Shown here piece by piece: positions 14,346 through 16,119 of a stretch of DNA of 16,119 bases. Positions within the stretch are counted from its first letter, which is position 1, and every line of letters begins with the position of its first letter. This DNA is from Candidatus Krumholzibacteriia bacterium (lineage in GTDB: Bacteria > Krumholzibacteriota > Krumholzibacteria > WVZY01 > JAKEHA01): assembly GCA_029863355.1 (NCBI GenBank), contig JAOTVO010000029.1, positions 1-16,119 on the forward strand, written 5' to 3'. A model generated the notes under the pieces. That model worked only from the letters and a program-made list of their open reading frames with translations, did not search any database and was not told the DNA's origin. A program made the position numbers and the translations under genes.

Positions 14346-15446
14346 TCACTCTCCTTCGGCCTGGCTGGTGATGCGAACCGTCTGGCCGTCGACGATGCGG
14401 CTCACTCCCGCGGTAACGATCAGGTCGCCATCCTCGATACCGGCAAGGATCTCGAGACCTTGCGACGTCAACTCCCCCACGGTGACTCGCTTACGCTTGG
14501 TGACGCCGAGCCCATCGCCCGTCGCTTCGACCGCAAAAACGAACTGGCCCTCGCGATCTTCGCCGACCGCCACCGACGGAACGATGAAGGCCGAGCGACC
14601 GCCGCTGCCCTGAAAACGAAACAACACCTCGGCCGCCATGCCGGGGCGCACCTCCTCGGTGGTCTCGTCGAGCTGCACCTTCACCGGGTAGGTCGTGGCG
14701 AAACCCGTGGAGGACACGCCGACCTCGGTGACAGTGCCGGGCAAGGTCCGCCCCGGAATCGCGTCGAAGCGCACCGTCACGGCGTCACCCTCATAGATCT
14801 GCGTGATCAGTATCTCGGGTATCGTCACCTGCACCTCCTTGCGCCCCGCGCCGGCGAGCATGACGATGCTCTTTCCCGCGTCCACGTTCTCGTTGACTTC
14901 CACGTTGACGGACGCGATCGATCCCGCGACCGGCGCCACGAGGCGTGTGTATTCGAGCTGCATCTTCGCCAGCTCTAGCTTCTTCTCGAGCGACCCCACC
15001 TGCGCCTCCGCGGATTCCTTCTGAGCCTGCGCCGCATCGAGGTCAGCGCGAGAGGCGTTCTGGTTCACGTACAACCCCTGCACGCGCTCGTAGTTGGCTT
15101 TTGCGTTGCGCGCCTGCGACAGGGCCTGCGCGACCGAGGCCTGCGCGTCCTGCGCCTGCAGCTCGTAGTCAGTCGGGTCCAGCTCCGCGATGGGAGTGCC
15201 CTTCTGGACGCGGTCACCGACCTTGACTCGAATCGAGCGCACCGTTCCGCGCACTCTGAAGCTCAGATTCGACTCGACGTCGGCCCGTGCGGCGCCGGAG
15301 AACAAGCGTTCCTGCGCGCCACCCGTCGCGAAGATAGGCACGCACCGAACGGGCCGGATGGTCTCCTGCGGTGGCGGCGGTTCCTTCCCACACGCCGGCG
15401 CCAGGGCGGCGACGGCAAGCACGAGAAAACGGCGGAATGTCAGCAT
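14346..15446 (-). CDS. RND periplasmic adaptor (membrane fusion protein), probable lipoprotein
   Basis: A 366-aa adaptor that bridges the RND pump and the outer membrane factor. The start at 15446 has GAGGAG 7 nt upstream and opens with a short signal ending in a lipobox-like LAPAC-GK, giving lipidated C19; the -3 position is less canonical than usual. The lipoyl/hairpin domain begins at RVRGTVRSIRVKVGDRV (64-80). An alanine/glutamine-rich coiled-coil hairpin spans about 95-165 and returns through LEYTRLVAPVAGSIASV (164-180). The beta-barrel and membrane-proximal domains follow, including EVRPGMAAEV. The frame extends to 15656, but that lies in the outer membrane factor gene. It is 1 nt upstream of the pump gene and 37 nt behind the TolC-like gene. 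Confidence 0.92.
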   Translation of the reverse strand: MLTFRRFLVLAVAALAPACGKEPPPPQETIRPVRCVPIFATGGAQERLFSGAARADVESNLSFRVRGTVRSIRVKVGDRVQKGTPIAELDPTDYELQAQDAQASVAQALSQARNAKANYERVQGLYVNQNASRADLDAAQAQKESAEAQVGSLEKKLELAKMQLEYTRLVAPVAGSIASVNVEVNENVDAGKSIVMLAGAGRKEVQVTIPEILITQIYEGDAVTVRFDAIPGRTLPGTVTEVGVSSTGFATTYPVKVQLDETTEEVRPGMAAEVLFRFQGSGGRSAFIVPSVAVGEDREGQFVFAVEATGDGLGVTKRKRVTVGELTSQGLEILAGIEDGDLIVTAGVSRIVDGQTVRITSQAEGE

Positions 15447-15483
15447 CGGATTCTCCTCGGTGATGGGGCTCTCTACGCTCGCG

Positions 15484-16119
15484 TTAGTACGTAATGGGAT
15501 GCTGCTCCAGATAACGGTCGAAGCGATCGCCGATGTCGTCGATTTCCTCCTGGCTCGCAAAGAAGTAGAAACGGCCGATGGAGCGTTCCACCTCCATGAG
15601 CTGGATGAAGAACTCATAGACGGCGTTGGCGGCCAGGCTCTCGGAGAGGAAAGCACTGGTCTGCGCGTCGATCAAGTCGAGGATCGACATCGTGCCCTGC
15701 GAGTACGAATCTACGACGAGCTCGAGGTTCTTCCTGGAAGCCTCTGCCGCGGTGCGCCGCTGCCGAATAGCCGCGTAGGCCGCACCCGTGCGGTGCAGCG
15801 CGGAGCGAATGCGCTGCTCGATCCGCTGCGCTAACGCCTCGCGGCCCACGCGGAGCTGGAACAGCTCCTCCGTGGTCTGTCGGCGATCCGCGACGCGGGC
15901 GCCGCTGGTCCACAACGGAAGCCGCAGCTCCACACCGACGTTCCAGTTGGTGTCGTCGGGTCGCGGGAACCCCGTCACGGTGGGCGGCTCGACGCCGGCG
16001 CCGTCCTTCCACAACCGGTGGTCGACACCGCCGAAGAGCACGAGATCCGGCGAGAAGAAGGCGTACGCAGAGGAGTCGCGCGTACGTTCCTGGGCGGCGA
16101 TGGCCGCCTCGAACGACTG
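15484..16119 (-). CDS. TolC-family outer membrane efflux protein (5' part beyond window)
   Basis: The C-terminal 211 residues of an outer membrane factor; the frame stays open to the right edge, so the start lies outside. Typical OEP-family features are the long amphipathic helices with repeated Ala, Gln, Arg and Glu and the SQGTMSILDLIDAQTSAF segment near the end, which is the common YxxGxxxxxDLLDAQ-type motif of TolC/NodT proteins. It would form the trimeric outer membrane channel for the adaptor and RND pump genes that follow on the same strand. The stop TAA is at 15484-15486, 37 nt before the adaptor start. It is probably the first of the efflux genes or close to it, so the array's promoter would lie beyond the window. 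Confidence 0.88.
   Translation of the reverse strand, partial: QSFEAAIAAQERTRDSSAYAFFSPDLVLFGGVDHRLWKDGAGVEPPTVTGFPRPDDTNWNVGVELRLPLWTSGARVADRRQTTEELFQLRVGREALAQRIEQRIRSALHRTGAAYAAIRQRRTAAEASRKNLELVVDSYSQGTMSILDLIDAQTSAFLSESLAANAVYEFFIQLMEVERSIGRFYFFASQEEIDDIGDRFDRYLEQHPITY

Overview
The window is high-GC bacterial DNA, densely coded, with ATG and GTG starts and clear GGAGG-type ribosome sites. An RND efflux pump with a lipoprotein-type adaptor and a TolC-like outer membrane factor, plus several Sec signal peptides, point to a Gram-negative (diderm) bacterium. The sequence does not fix the phylum; an environmental, uncultivated lineage is plausible. I see no tRNA, rRNA, insertion sequence, CRISPR array or phage gene.

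Layout. (1) Positions 1-1896 look like an accessory area: a short decayed copy of a methyltransferase 3' end (41-80), then two unrelated secreted proteins of unknown function, convergent across a strong hairpin. (2) A class I SAM-dependent methyltransferase (1897-2667, minus) is divergent from a plus-strand operon. The gap between them carries a 13-bp inverted repeat and a good sigma-70-type promoter for the operon. (3) The operon 2840-9299 holds six genes that all overlap their neighbours: an isopropylmalate/homocitrate-synthase-like DRE-TIM enzyme, the three subunits of a molybdenum hydroxylase (2Fe-2S, molybdopterin, FAD), an XdhC-type cofactor chaperone and a MocA-like molybdopterin cytidylyltransferase. 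The FAD subunit has the extra four-cysteine loop, with the same spacing, that binds a [4Fe-4S] cluster in 4-hydroxybenzoyl-CoA reductase, so this is a reductase-type branch of the family and not a plain xanthine dehydrogenase. (4) A convergent minus-strand array runs from the right edge down to 9379: TolC-like outer membrane factor (cut by the window edge), membrane fusion lipoprotein, RND pump, EamA/DMT-type exporter, a small cupin and a Sec-exported nickel superoxide dismutase whose nickel hook begins exactly at the predicted signal peptidase site.

How the parts work together. The plus operon is a self-contained unit that makes a molybdenum enzyme and its own cofactor-loading proteins, led by a carbon-carbon bond forming or cleaving enzyme. 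Its substrate is not evident, and it is the best candidate for an undescribed pathway. The minus array combines export of small molecules with extracytoplasmic superoxide defence, which would suit the handling of redox-active or toxic compounds; that link is inference from gene order only.
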